Shown piece by piece: positions 1-10,532 of a stretch of 64,000 nucleotides of DNA. Below the pieces are notes generated by a model that was not told the DNA's origin, did no database searches, and was given only the letters and a program-made list of their open reading frames with translations. Origin of the DNA: Nannocystis pusilla (GTDB lineage Bacteria; Myxococcota_A; Polyangia; Nannocystales; Nannocystaceae); contig NZ_JAPNKE010000002.1 of NCBI RefSeq assembly GCF_026626665.1, positions 8,452,001-8,516,000 of the forward strand, in the 5' to 3' direction. Numbering within the stretch: the first letter of the stretch is position 1; each line of letters starts with the position of its first letter. The position numbers and the translations under genes are program-made.

Positions 1-1
1 C

Positions 2-2341
2 GCGGGCCTGGTCGGGCTGTTCGCGGCGCTGGTGGCGAGCTTCGGGTTCTACTACGGCTACGGCCGCGCGCAGGAAGTGTCGCTGGTGGTCGGGTCGTAC
101 GCGGCGAAGGTGCTGTCCGACCCGGCCGCGATCCGCGAGCGTGACGAGCGGCTGGCGGCGCTGTTCGACGACGACACGATGGAGAGCTACCTGGCGGCGA
201 TGGCGGTCGCGGAGCAGACCGAGGACCCGCTGGGACGCGCCGAGGCGGCGCTGCGGATCCACCTGCGCTACGGGCCCGATCCGGTGCGCGCGGCCCAGGC
301 GAAGTCGTGGCTGACCGCGAACTTCCCCCGCGACGACCTCCGTGCGGCGCGGATCCGGGCCCTCGCCGCGATCGCCGACGGCGACCCGGCGCTGGCGCAG
401 AGGCTGCTGGCGACGGCCGCCGAGCCGGGGGTGCCGCTGTACCGCGGGCTGCTGGCGCTGGCCGCCGGCAACCACGCGGCCGCGGCAGACTATGCCTCGG
501 AGGCCATGTCCTTACGGCCAGGTGATCAAGCGGCGCGATGGCTGATGTTCGCGACCGAGCTGGCGAAGGACCGCCGGGCGACGCTCGACGCGCTGCGCGA
601 CGCGGCCGATCGTCAGCCGCATCGGCCGGCGCTCGAGCTCCTGCTGGTCGACGCGCTGATCGCCCGCGGGCGGCTGGCGGAGGCGCGCAAGCGGCTCGAG
701 GCGCAGGTGCGCGAGCCGGGGGTGAGCGACATGCACCAGGCGCGGGTGCTGGTGCGCCACGCCCGGGTCGCGGCGGCGTCGGTCGAGGTGTCGCGCAGCG
801 TGTACCTGGCCGACGAGGCGATCAAGCTGGCGCCGCGCGACCCGGAGGTGGTGCACGGATCGCTGCGGGTGCTGATCGAGGCGGACGAGCTGGCGCGCGC
901 GCAACAAGGTCTGACGGCGCGGCTGCGCGAGGCGCCGGACGACCTCGCGGCGCAGATCCTCCAGGCCGAGCTGGCGCTGCGCGCGAGCAACGAGAGCGCG
1001 GCCCTGAAGGCGATCGAGAAGCTCGCGGCCGAGACGCCGACGCTGATCGAGTCGACGTTCCTGCGCGGGCGCCTGGCCCTGCTCACCGGCCACGGCGACG
1101 AGGCGGCCGATCATTTCAAGGATGCCGCCAAGGCCGATCACGTCCGCGCGGCGGTCGAGTACGCCCGTCTGCGGCCCAACGCCGACGCCCTGTTGCTGCT
1201 CGAGGATCTGGAGGAGCGACGCAGTCGCGACCCGACCGAGAGCGCGCGCCGATCTGCGGGCGCTGGCGCTGGCGCATGCCAACGTGCTGGTCGAGATGGG
1301 CCGGCGCGACGCCGCGGTGGAGGTCCTGGACACGGCGCTGGCGCGCGACTGCGACGACAACGCGGCGCAGCTGCGGCGCGGGGTGCTGGTGATCGACACG
1401 CCGCGCAGCGACGCCGGCCGGGTCGACCTGCTGGCGGTCCACGAGCGCACCGGGGGGTTCGCGGGGCTGCTCGGGCCGCTGAGTCGCCTGTACATTCGGT
1501 CAGGTGACCTGCGGGCGCTGGAGGCGTTGGTGCAGCCGCACCTCAGCGACGTGCGGGCGCCGGACGAGGTGGTGCTGGCGATCGCGCGCCTGCGCCTGGC
1601 CCAGGCGGCGGTCGAGGCGGCGGAGTCGCTGACGGACCAGATCTTGCTCCGCTCGCCCGACTCGTGGGAAGGGCACCTGCTGAAAGCCAAGGTGCTGCTG
1701 GAGCGCGGCGAACCGGGGCTGGCGCAGGGCGAGCTGCGGCTCAGTCGGCCGCCCCAGCCGCAGGCCGACGTCGAGCTCGTGGCGGGCAAGATCGCCGAGC
1801 GCGGGGTCGCCTCCAGGACGCGCTGCCGGCCTACCGCCGCGCGCATCAGCTCGCGCCGACGCTCCACGAGGCCGGCTACCTGTACGGCCGCGCGCTGCTG
1901 CTGCTCGGGCGCGCCCAGGAGGCCGTGACCGAGCTCAGCGCGGTCACGCGGGCGACGGACGCGTTCCCGGCCGCGTTCGTGGCCCTCGGCCAGGCGCAGT
2001 TCGAGCGCGGCAACTTCGAGGAGGCCCGCCGGCAGCTGCAGCGCGCCGTGGCGCTGGCCCCGGGCCTCACCGAGGCCCACTACTGGCTCGGCCGCTGCGA
2101 ACACGACCTGCAACTCGACGCCGAGGCCGCCGTCAGCCTCGGCCGGGCGGTCCGCGGCGCCGCGCCGGGGACCCCCTGGCTGCCCGACGCCCACCTGTGG
2201 CTGGCGCGCGCGGCCGAGGCCCACGGGGACGTGGCTACCAGCCGCACTGCGTACGAGGAATTCCTGCGCCTGGCGCCCGCGGCCGCGCCCGGCCGACGTG
2301 AGGCGGAGCGCGCGCTGGCCCGCCTGGTGCGCACACCTTGA
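2..2341 (+). CDS. Membrane-anchored TPR protein, 5' end outside window, two apparent frameshifts
   Basis: The reading frame is already open at the first bases and begins inside a hydrophobic segment (AGLVGLFAALVAS, then FGFYYGYG), so the true start lies upstream. The rest is alpha-helical repeat sequence typical of tetratricopeptide repeats, with recurring patterns such as ALIARGRLAEARKRLEAQV and, near the end, ALGQAQFERGNFEEARRQL. Three reading frames must be joined. One extra base near 1243 (a C in GCGCGCC) moves the frame before ADLRALALAHANVL, and one missing G in the run at 1803-1806 moves it again before RLQDALPAYRRAHQ. Total span is then about 780 codons. A tRNA gene follows 45 bases after the stop. 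Probably a cell-envelope scaffold protein; no specific partner can be named. Confidence 0.75.
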
Positions 2342-2386
2342 GCCCTTTACGCGCGGGCCCGGCTTGTCGATACTCGCCACCCCGCC

Positions 2387-2472
2387 GGAGGAGTGGCCGA
2401 GCGGTCTAAGGCAGCGGACTTGAAATCCGCCGTGTCCGCAAGGGCACCGAGGGTTCGAATCCTCCTCCTCCG
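2387..2472 (+). tRNA. tRNA-Ser (anticodon UGA) with one base apparently missing in the T-arm
   Basis: The acceptor strands GGAGGAG and CTCCTCC pair. The anticodon loop CTTGAAA gives UGA (reads UCA). A long variable arm, as expected for a class II serine tRNA, lies before the GGTTCGAATC T-loop. The 3' side of the T-stem reads CCTC where CCCTC is needed to pair with GAGGG, so one C of a CCC run seems to be absent. This matches the one-base deletions in nearby protein genes and suggests a sequence error rather than a dead tRNA. CCA is not encoded. Confidence 0.93.
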
Positions 2473-2511
2473 CTACTTTCGCGCTTCGTCCCCCGGGGAC
2501 TCCGTAAAAAA

Positions 2512-2599
2512 GTGCATGTTCTGCAGGGCATGTTCGAGGACATGCCTCGCAGGACATGCTCAATCGGGCATGCCCGTGGGGACATTTTTTTAAAAGAAG
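2512..2599. repeat. Cluster of dispersed palindrome copies ending in a T-run
   Basis: Four or more overlapping half-sites of the window-wide palindrome family (CATGTTC, GGACATGC, GGGCATGCCC, GGGGACAT) follow the tRNA and end in seven T residues at 2585-2591. The structure could act as a transcription terminator for the tRNA and for the convergent minus-strand gene that ends at 2600. Confidence 0.6.
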
Positions 2600-2881
2600 T
2601 CAGTAGCGCGTGGGCGGCTTGCCGTCTTTGCTGCGCGGCACCCGACGCTCGAGCCGCTGCTCCCACTCGACGCCGGCGATCGGCACGACGTAGACGGTGG
2701 GGCAGACCAGGCGGCGGTCGGTCGAGCCGAGGCGGCGGGCCCAGTACTCGACGTCGACGACCTGGTACGGCACGTCGTCGATGACCACGACCTCGTGGAT
2801 CCGCGGGACGAATTGCACGTCCTCGGTGGTCTCGGTGCGGAACAGCAGGCGGCCTTCGCAGGCGTACTCGACGTAGGGCAT
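2600..2881 (-). CDS. Conserved hypothetical protein, 93 aa
   Basis: A short, well-formed protein beginning MPYVEYACEGRLLFRTETTE. It alternates beta-strand-like stretches (DVQFVPRIHEVVVIDDVPYQVVDVEYW) and has no signal peptide or membrane segment. The middle resembles a small beta-barrel fold, but I do not recognise a family. It lies 18 bases downstream of the DUF255 gene on the same strand and may be co-transcribed with it. GC3-rich codon use matches the neighbours, which supports a real gene. Function unknown. Confidence 0.6.
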   Translation of the reverse strand: MPYVEYACEGRLLFRTETTEDVQFVPRIHEVVVIDDVPYQVVDVEYWARRLGSTDRRLVCPTVYVVPIAGVEWEQRLERRVPRSKDGKPPTRY

Positions 2882-2899
2882 AAGTCGCGCCGCCCGAGT

Positions 2900-4942
<2,043 letters not shown>

Positions 4943-5104
4943 GGCCGGTCTGGAGTGTGCGTGGTCCTCGCCCGGGCGCCGGCCCCCCGGTGTGCGCCGT
5001 TCCTCACGCCCGACCTCGTCCCAGGTCCCTCAAAGCCGCCCGCTCGCGGCGCTCGAGAGCTGGACCCTTTTAGAATTTCTGGTAATGTCCGCGCCCCGCC
5101 ACCT

Positions 5105-5189
5105 GGAGAGGTGTCCGAGTGGTCGAAGGTGCCAGACTCGAAATCTGGTGTGGCGAAAGTCACCGTGGGTTCGAATCCCACCCTCTCCG
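5105..5189 (+). tRNA. tRNA-Ser (anticodon CGA)
   Basis: The acceptor strands GGAGAGG and CCTCTCC pair. The anticodon arm CCAGA-CTCGAAA-TCTGG gives anticodon CGA (reads UCG). A long variable arm and the T-arm GTGGG-TTCGAAT-CCCAC are complete. Discriminator G; CCA not encoded. The next serine tRNA follows 50 bases downstream on the same strand. Confidence 0.97.
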
Positions 5190-5239
5190 CAAACTTTTCT
5201 CCGAGACGACGCCCCACAGCCCAGCAAACCAGAACACCC

Positions 5240-5324
5240 GGAGAGGTGTCCGAGTGGTCTAAGGTGCAAGATTGGAAATCTTGTGTGGGGCAACCCACCG
5301 AGGGTTCGAATCCCTCCCTCTCCG
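5240..5324 (+). tRNA. tRNA-Ser (anticodon GGA)
   Basis: The acceptor strands GGAGAGG and CCTCTCC pair. The anticodon arm CAAGA-TTGGAAA-TCTTG gives GGA (reads UCC and UCU). The long variable arm and the T-arm GAGGG-TTCGAAT-CCCTC are intact. With the UGA and CGA genes, this window carries a set able to read the UCN serine codons, and the SRP RNA follows 24 bases later. Confidence 0.97.
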
Positions 5325-5348
5325 CACCGGCCTCAACAACCGGCACTT

Positions 5349-5432
<84 letters not shown>

Positions 5433-5534
5433 TTTATTGGGTCTGCGTCGAGTCGCGGCGAGCTGAGCTCCGGCTTGCGAGAGATTCCAGGCGCTCGGGA
5501 TCGTCTCGAAGCCCGCGTGTCGCCTGAAGCAGCC

Positions 5535-6278
5535 TCAGCCGCGGAACTCGTCCTTGGCCCGCCGGCGCGCCGCCAGCTCCTCGACCGAGTCCGCGCGGAC
5601 GAACGGGTTGGTGGCCCGCTCGTCGGCCACGGTGGTCGGCGTCGTGCGGCCCGGCAATCCGTCGGCTCGCTCGGCGACCGCCCGGTTGTCGGGCTCGACC
5701 GCCGCGGCGAAGCGCAGGTTCGCCGCCGTGTACTCGTGGCCGAACCACAGCTGCGTCGACGGAGGCAACGCCGTGAGCTGCTGCAGGCTCATGTGCATCT
5801 GCGCGGGAGTCCCCTCGAACAGCCGACCACAACCGGCGGCGAACAAGGTGTCGCCGGTGAACACGTCGTCGGGCTCACCGCTCTCGCCGACCAGCCGCCA
5901 GGCGATCGCCCCTCGCGTGTGCCCGGGGATGTGCAGCCCCAGCAATCGCCGCCCCGCGAGCACGAGGCCGGTGTCCTGCCACGCGTCGGTGCCAGCCTCG
6001 ACGAACTCGGTCTGCCGGGGGATCCGCCCGCGATCGCTGGCGTGCCCGGCGACCCACACGTCCCCGTCTTCACCGACGAGCTCGTCGATGCCGCCGACGT
6101 GATCGTGGTGATGATGGGTGGCGAGGATCCCCCGCAGCCGCCCGCCCACCGCCGCGATCGCCCGCGCCGGCGGGTCCGCCTCCGAAGGATCGACGAGCCA
6201 GACGTCGCCCGTGCCCGGATCGCGCAGCAAGTAGGCGTAGTTGTCGCGCAGGCACGGGACGGGCTCGATGGTCAACAC
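5535..6278 (-). CDS. gloB: Hydroxyacylglutathione hydrolase (glyoxalase II)
   Basis: 247 aa, close to the usual 250-260. The metallo-beta-lactamase zinc motif THHHHDH is at residues 54-60, followed by the second-shell histidine in IPGHTRGAIAW, the metal-bridging aspartate in VFTGDTLFAAGCGRLFEGT, and the histidine of LWFGHEYTAANLRFA. The C-terminus holds the glyoxalase II substrate-binding region (NPFVR and a final basic helix). It hydrolyses S-D-lactoylglutathione to D-lactate and glutathione in methylglyoxal detoxification, in the cytoplasm. It is transcribed alone, convergent with the SRP RNA gene. Confidence 0.93.
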   Translation of the reverse strand: MLTIEPVPCLRDNYAYLLRDPGTGDVWLVDPSEADPPARAIAAVGGRLRGILATHHHHDHVGGIDELVGEDGDVWVAGHASDRGRIPRQTEFVEAGTDAWQDTGLVLAGRRLLGLHIPGHTRGAIAWRLVGESGEPDDVFTGDTLFAAGCGRLFEGTPAQMHMSLQQLTALPPSTQLWFGHEYTAANLRFAAAVEPDNRAVAERADGLPGRTTPTTVADERATNPFVRADSVEELAARRRAKDEFRG

Positions 6279-6315
6279 CCCGTTGTCTTAGCGGAGCAAA
6301 CCCGCGAGCTCAAGT

Positions 6316-6362
6316 CGACATGCCCCTTGAGACAGATTATCTGTCCTTCAAGACATATCCTT
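6316..6362. repeat. Two palindrome-family copies upstream of gloB
   Basis: Half-sites ACATGCCCC-TTGAGACAG and ATCTGTCC-TTCAAGACAT lie back to back between gloB and the Gly-rich gene. They share the CTTS-type loop of the family. No clear promoter hexamers are visible beside them. Confidence 0.5.
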
Positions 6363-6459
6363 GCGACGCCGGCTCTTGCTGACGCAGTTCGGTCGTCAGA
6401 TCGGCCAGAGGCGCACGGCCATGCTCGTGCGCCCCCGGATGAGAGCCAGGTGCTCGAGC

Positions 6460-6957
6460 TCAGCGGCCGCGACCGCCGCCCCCGCTGAAGCCTCCGCCGC
6501 CTCCGCGACCGCCTCCGCCGCCGCCCCCGCCGCCGCCGCTGAAGCCTCCGCCGCCCCCGCCGCCGAAGCCGCCGCCTCCGCCACCACCACCGAAGCCGCC
6601 GCCTCCGCCGCTGCTGAAGCCGCCCCGGCTGCCGCCGAAGCTGCCGCCGCCGCCGCTGAAGCCTCCGCCGCTCGAACCGCCGCTGCTGAAGCCGCCCTGG
6701 CTGCCGCCGCTGAAGCCTCCACCGCTGTAGCTCGGACCGGTGCCCCGCGAGCCGCCCCAGCCGCCGCCGTCGCCGAACGAGCTGGTCGCGCTGCGCGGAC
6801 CGCCGCGCGAGCCCGAGGTCGCCGGCACGTAGGTCGCCTGCGACGACGCGAACCCGCCGCCGCTGCTCGGCCGCGCGGCCCCGGCCGCCATCGTGCCCCG
6901 CTCGCCGCCGCCGCTGCCTCCGGGAGGCGCGTAGGTCGGGCGGTACGTGGCGCTCAT
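6460..6957 (-). CDS. Glycine/serine-rich low-complexity protein, probably the continuation of the upstream lipoprotein
   Basis: 165 aa, beginning MSATYRPTYAPPGGSGGG and ending in about 100 residues made almost only of Gly, Ser and Phe in GGFSGGG/GGFGGGG units. No catalytic domain. Its ATG overlaps the stop of the upstream lipoprotein gene as ATGA. The two frames also join into one if a single base is missing between 6957 and 6985 (combined span 3n+2), as seen in many genes here. Both halves contain related motifs (GGGRGYMAPGAG and GGERGTMAAGAA), which favours one long Gly-rich cell-surface protein. Such sequences often form flexible or adhesive envelope structures; function unknown. Confidence 0.55.
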   Translation of the reverse strand: MSATYRPTYAPPGGSGGGERGTMAAGAARPSSGGGFASSQATYVPATSGSRGGPRSATSSFGDGGGWGGSRGTGPSYSGGGFSGGSQGGFSSGGSSGGGFSGGGGSFGGSRGGFSSGGGGGFGGGGGGGGFGGGGGGGFSGGGGGGGGGGRGGGGGFSGGGGRGR

Positions 6958-8105
6958 GCCACCCGCGGTCTTGAGCTGCCGGCCGACAGATTACCTGCCC
7001 CCGGGGCCATGTAACCGCGACCGCCGCCGCTCGCCTCGCCGCCCGGCCGCGCGCCGCCCGACAGCGGCATGCTCGGATAGCTGGCGCTCGCGCCCGCGAC
7101 CGTGCGCGTGCCGCTCGAGGTCCACGCACCCGGCCCCTGAGGCGAATGCGTCGGGCGCGAACTCGGAGCCGCGAGGTTCGACGGACCCGCCGCCTGACCG
7201 CCCGGGCCGAGGCCGCCGCGCCCGCCCTCGGGCGCCGCCGCGAGCCCACGCGGCCCGCTGGCGCCCAGACCACCGCCCTGCGGACCGGCGGCCAGGTCGT
7301 TCGGCCGCCCCGACGGGCCCAGGCCGCCGTTGTTGCCGTTCGGCCGGCCGAGCTTGTCGCCGAAGCCCTGATTCCCCGGCGTCCCGGTCGGGCCGCCCTG
7401 CGACGCGTTCATCGTGTGCCGCGTGCTGCCCGTGGGCCCGCCCTGGCTCGGGGTGGTGTGCCGCACCGAGCCCGGGTCTTGCGGGTAGTAGTTGTAATAG
7501 TACGACGGCGGCATGCCCCACGCGTGGTAGCCCCAGTAGCCCGGGCCGCCCCAGTACCAGCCGTTGCCGTAGAAGCCCCAGCCGTACGAATACGGCACCC
7601 ACGGGTAGTAGTAGTTCCACGCGTACACCAGCGGCGACGGCGGGCCCCAGTAGTACACCCAGTTGTTGTAGTAGGGGCTGTAGTAAACGAAGTTGCCGTT
7701 GATGTTGTAGTACCAACGATTGGACCACCACACGCGCGGGTAGGTCTCGATCGCCTCGGGGTACGTGTGCACGTACGTCACGACCTTGACCTGCTGCCCG
7801 TCGCTGAGCGTCTCGGTGCCGACGAGCCCCGGCGGGTTCTCGATGTTCGCCTCGGTCTGCGCCGCCGGATCGACCGGCGCCTCGCCCGGGATCGCGTAAC
7901 CGTTGGCCTGCGGCGCCCCCGTCGGCGTGGCGTAGGCCTGGCTCTGCACGTACACCGTCTCGTAGGCCGCCGGCGAGGCCGCTACCGAGCGCGGGATCTC
8001 GTCCGGATGGACCGCTCCGGCCCCGACGTTCCGCGTGCAACCGCCAGCGAACGAAAGCACGAGCGCCAGTGCGCTCACGGGGCCGATCCAGGGACGCTTG
8101 TTCAT
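6954..8105 (-). CDS. Tyr/Trp/Gly-rich surface lipoprotein
   Basis: 383 aa. The N-terminus MNKRPWIGPVSALALVLSFAGGC is a lipoprotein signal with Cys23 as the lipidation site. Residues about 110-210 are extremely rich in Tyr, Trp, Asn and Gly (NRWYYNINGNFVYYSPYYNNWVYYWG), then comes a Gly/Pro/Ala-rich tail with repeated SQGGPTG and GLGPSG units. Such aromatic repeats are common in myxobacterial envelope lipoproteins of unknown role. The last 20 codons run through a palindrome-family copy near 6983-7013, and a one-base shift there may split this gene from the Gly-rich frame downstream. Likely anchored in the outer membrane. Confidence 0.72.
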   Translation of the reverse strand: MNKRPWIGPVSALALVLSFAGGCTRNVGAGAVHPDEIPRSVAASPAAYETVYVQSQAYATPTGAPQANGYAIPGEAPVDPAAQTEANIENPPGLVGTETLSDGQQVKVVTYVHTYPEAIETYPRVWWSNRWYYNINGNFVYYSPYYNNWVYYWGPPSPLVYAWNYYYPWVPYSYGWGFYGNGWYWGGPGYWGYHAWGMPPSYYYNYYPQDPGSVRHTTPSQGGPTGSTRHTMNASQGGPTGTPGNQGFGDKLGRPNGNNGGLGPSGRPNDLAAGPQGGGLGASGPRGLAAAPEGGRGGLGPGGQAAGPSNLAAPSSRPTHSPQGPGAWTSSGTRTVAGASASYPSMPLSGGARPGGEASGGGRGYMAPGAGNLSAGSSRPRVA

Positions 8106-8358
8106 GACCGTGACTCCACCTCGGCGAAGATGTCGAGGTTGACGCCTAGCCTAGCGTTTATTGGCAGGCCGGGCCACGAAGGGGCGCCATCACCGCCCAC
8201 GGTCGCGGCAGCGCCGCGCGAAACGTATCGTGCCGACAGCGAGCCGTGTGCGCCGTCACGGGTCCTGCGCCCCCGACCCCGCGTCCTGCTTCCCCTCATC
8301 CGCCACCGCACAGCGTTGACGTGGGTGTGGCTCCAAACCTATGCTCGAGGGTGCGCTC

Positions 8359-9300
8359 ATGAGTGCGGAAATTCACGTCCTCAAGTTCCTGACGGGCAAG
8401 TACAAGGGCGAAGAGTTTCCCCTCGACGCCGACAAGGACCACTACATCGTCGGCCGCAGCAGCGAATCGGACCTCGTGCTCGCCGACGACGCCGTGAGCC
8501 GCAAGCACGCCCGCTTCTTCGCCGAGCGTCAGCGCGTATGGGTCCGCGATCTCGGCTCGCGCAACGGGGTCCACGTCAACGGCAACCTCATCCAGCGCCA
8601 CTGCCTGCGCGCCGGCGACCGGATCTCGATCGGCGGCAGCCTCATGAGCGTGGTCGTCGCCAAGCCGAGCCAGGTGGGCGCCGCCCCCCGCGCCGGCGAG
8701 AAGAAGCACCGCGCGCCGACCACGGTCGACTTCTCCAACCGCTCGATGACCGGCAGCATCGAGGAGATCCCGCTGGTCGACGTGCTGCAGTGGCTGGCGG
8801 CGAGCCGCAAGACCGGCACGCTCAACGTCCGCAACCTCGACACCGTTCAGACCGGCCGCGTCTACCTCCGCGACGGCTACGCGTTCTCGGCGACGATCGA
8901 CAAGAGCGCCGCGGCGCTGCTGCCCGAGAAGGCGCTGATGCGCATGCTGGCGTGGAAGCGCGGCACGTTCGCGCTCGAGAACGCCGCCCCCGAGCAGGCG
9001 CCGGCGCAGGAGATCCGCAGCGCCATCGAACACATCCTGATGGAGTCGGCGCGCCAGCAGGACGAGATCCTCCACCTGGCCGAAAAGACACCCGTGCCGA
9101 CCTACGGCGTGGAGGTGTCGCTGGTCCAGCCGTCGCCCGTCCGCTGGCACACCCTGCCGCCCGAGCAGCTCGACGTCGTGCAAGACCTCGCCGAGGGCCG
9201 GAGCTGGTCATTCATCCTCGACTCGTACCCGCAGGACGACCTCGCCCTCACCAAGCTGATCGTCGAGCTGCGCAAGAAGCGAGTCGTCGAGTACTCGTGA
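8359..9300 (+). CDS. FHA-domain protein with C-terminal DUF4388 (PATAN) domain
   Basis: About 313 aa from the ATG at 8359, which precedes the conserved strand AEIHVLKFLTGKYKGEEFPL. Residues about 5-95 form a forkhead-associated phosphothreonine-binding domain with the GRSSESD, SRKHARF and RNGVHVNG signatures. From about residue 125 a DUF4388 domain follows (MTGSIEEIPLVDVLQWLAASRKTGTLNVRN... RVYLRDGYAFSA), a module common in myxobacterial signalling proteins. The C-terminus is a helical region. It probably binds Thr-phosphorylated partners of Ser/Thr kinases such as the one at 12921-14743. An alternative upstream ATG exists at 8341. Confidence 0.85.
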   Translation: MSAEIHVLKFLTGKYKGEEFPLDADKDHYIVGRSSESDLVLADDAVSRKHARFFAERQRVWVRDLGSRNGVHVNGNLIQRHCLRAGDRISIGGSLMSVVVAKPSQVGAAPRAGEKKHRAPTTVDFSNRSMTGSIEEIPLVDVLQWLAASRKTGTLNVRNLDTVQTGRVYLRDGYAFSATIDKSAAALLPEKALMRMLAWKRGTFALENAAPEQAPAQEIRSAIEHILMESARQQDEILHLAEKTPVPTYGVEVSLVQPSPVRWHTLPPEQLDVVQDLAEGRSWSFILDSYPQDDLALTKLIVELRKKRVVEYS

Positions 9301-9328
9301 GCCCGACGCGGGCGCGACCATCGTCCGC

Positions 9329-9703
9329 ATGCGCCCGGCGCAGCTCACAGAATCTCTGGCGGCCGCGAACGCTCTGCTGGAGACGCACCCGCTGGCCGCG
9401 CCGCGCGTGGTCGCGGTCGACGGCGACCTCCTCGTCCTCGAGGTCCATCACTGCGAGGGGCCACCGCCCGCGCTGCCGGCCTTCGGCAGGCTGTGCTTCG
9501 TCGAGCCGTCGTACGTGCAGATGCCGCTCCGCCTCGAGTGGGGTATGACGCTGCAACTGTTCGACGGTGACGTCGCCAATCTTCTGCCGTCGCTCTCGTC
9601 GGGACCGATCGCCGACGCGCACGTGTTCGTGCTCCGCGCGCACGACGGCAGCAACCCGCCGGCCTTCATCGTCGCCGCGGCCCTGCGCGTCGAGACGGCC
9701 TGA
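9329..9703 (+). CDS. Hypothetical protein, 124 aa
   Basis: A compact soluble protein starting MRPAQLTESLAAANALLETH, with a helix followed by strand-rich sequence (PRVVAVDGDLLVLEVHHCEG, GRLCFVEPSYVQMPLRLEWG) and an Ala/Val-rich end. No signal peptide or membrane segment. It follows the FHA-DUF4388 gene by 28 bases on the same strand, so it may belong to that signalling unit. I do not recognise the family. Confidence 0.6.
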   Translation: MRPAQLTESLAAANALLETHPLAAPRVVAVDGDLLVLEVHHCEGPPPALPAFGRLCFVEPSYVQMPLRLEWGMTLQLFDGDVANLLPSLSSGPIADAHVFVLRAHDGSNPPAFIVAAALRVETA

Positions 9704-9749
9704 CGCGCGCACCGATCCGCCGCCAGGGCAGCGCCCCCCAGCGAAGGCG

Positions 9750-10532
9750 CTACCGCTTCTTCTGCTCGAGGCTCGTGCGGATGTCTTGCTCGATCCGCCC
9801 GATGCACTCCGGCTTGTAGCTGCGGTACGAGCCGCGGATCTTGCCCGTGTCGTCGATCACGAACGAGAACGGGAAGTTGGGGCTGTCGTACTGCTTGGCC
9901 AGGTCTTCGCCGCCGAGCGCCAGCTTGGCGGAGATCTTCCGCTCCTTGGCGAACTCGAGCACCTTCTCCGGCTCGGTGTCGGTGGCGATGGCGACCAGCA
10001 CCGCGCCGCTCTTCTTGTAGTGACGGACGAGGCGGTCGAACTCGGGCAGCTCCTTGAGGCACGGCTTACACCACGTGCCCCAGAAGTTGAGCAGCACGAC
10101 CTTGCCGCGCAGGCTCGCCATGCTGATGTCCTTGCCCTCGGGCGTCTTGAGCGCGAACGGCAGCGCGTTGGTGCCGACGCCGGCGTCGCGCCCGCACGAC
10201 TCGTCGACCTTGGCGTGCAGCGGCGCCGGCAGGGCGCTCGCGGCCGCGGGCTTGGGCTCGCCGCTCGCGGGCGTCGGCTCGGCGGTCGGCGCCGGCTCGC
10301 TGGCGGCCACGACCTCGTTCGGCGGCGTGCCGACAGCCGGCGCCGGCGTGTCGCTCGCCGGCGCCTCGGGCGTCTCGCTCGCGGGCGCCTCGGTCTCCGG
10401 CGCGGGCGCCTCGGTCTCCGGCGCCGCCGTCGACTCGGGGGCCTCGCTGGCCTCGCGCTTGCACCCGAGCGCGGGCGCGAGCAGTGAGATGGCCATCAGG
10501 ACATGTACTTTAGAACATTGCTTGAAGGTCAT
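9750..10532 (-). CDS. TlpA-like thioredoxin-fold lipoprotein
   Basis: 260 aa. The N-terminus has a lipobox ending ALGC, with Cys24 as the likely lipidated residue. About 75 residues of Pro/Ala/Glu/Thr-rich linker (repeated EAPAPET/ASDTPAP) follow. Then comes an AhpC/TSA-thioredoxin domain with the redox motif WGTWCKPC (Cys155 and Cys158) and the cis-proline region FPFSFVIDDTGKIRG. It should act as an envelope thiol-disulfide reductase, perhaps in cytochrome maturation or protection of exported thiols. The ATG overlaps the aminotransferase stop as ATGA. The first 12 codons lie in a palindrome-family copy (10497-10540), so a start at the internal Met13 (MAISLLAPALGC) is also possible. Confidence 0.86.
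   Translation of the reverse strand: MTFKQCSKVHVLMAISLLAPALGCKREASEAPESTAAPETEAPAPETEAPASETPEAPASDTPAPAVGTPPNEVVAASEPAPTAEPTPASGEPKPAAASALPAPLHAKVDESCGRDAGVGTNALPFALKTPEGKDISMASLRGKVVLLNFWGTWCKPCLKELPEFDRLVRHYKKSGAVLVAIATDTEPEKVLEFAKERKISAKLALGGEDLAKQYDSPNFPFSFVIDDTGKIRGSYRSYKPECIGRIEQDIRTSLEQKKR

Noticed and set aside
512..2563. Long minus-strand open frame of 683 codons opposite the TPR gene
   Set aside because: Its composition (Arg/Gln/Gly-rich without motifs) is that of an antisense shadow in GC-rich DNA, and the plus strand encodes clear TPR repeats.
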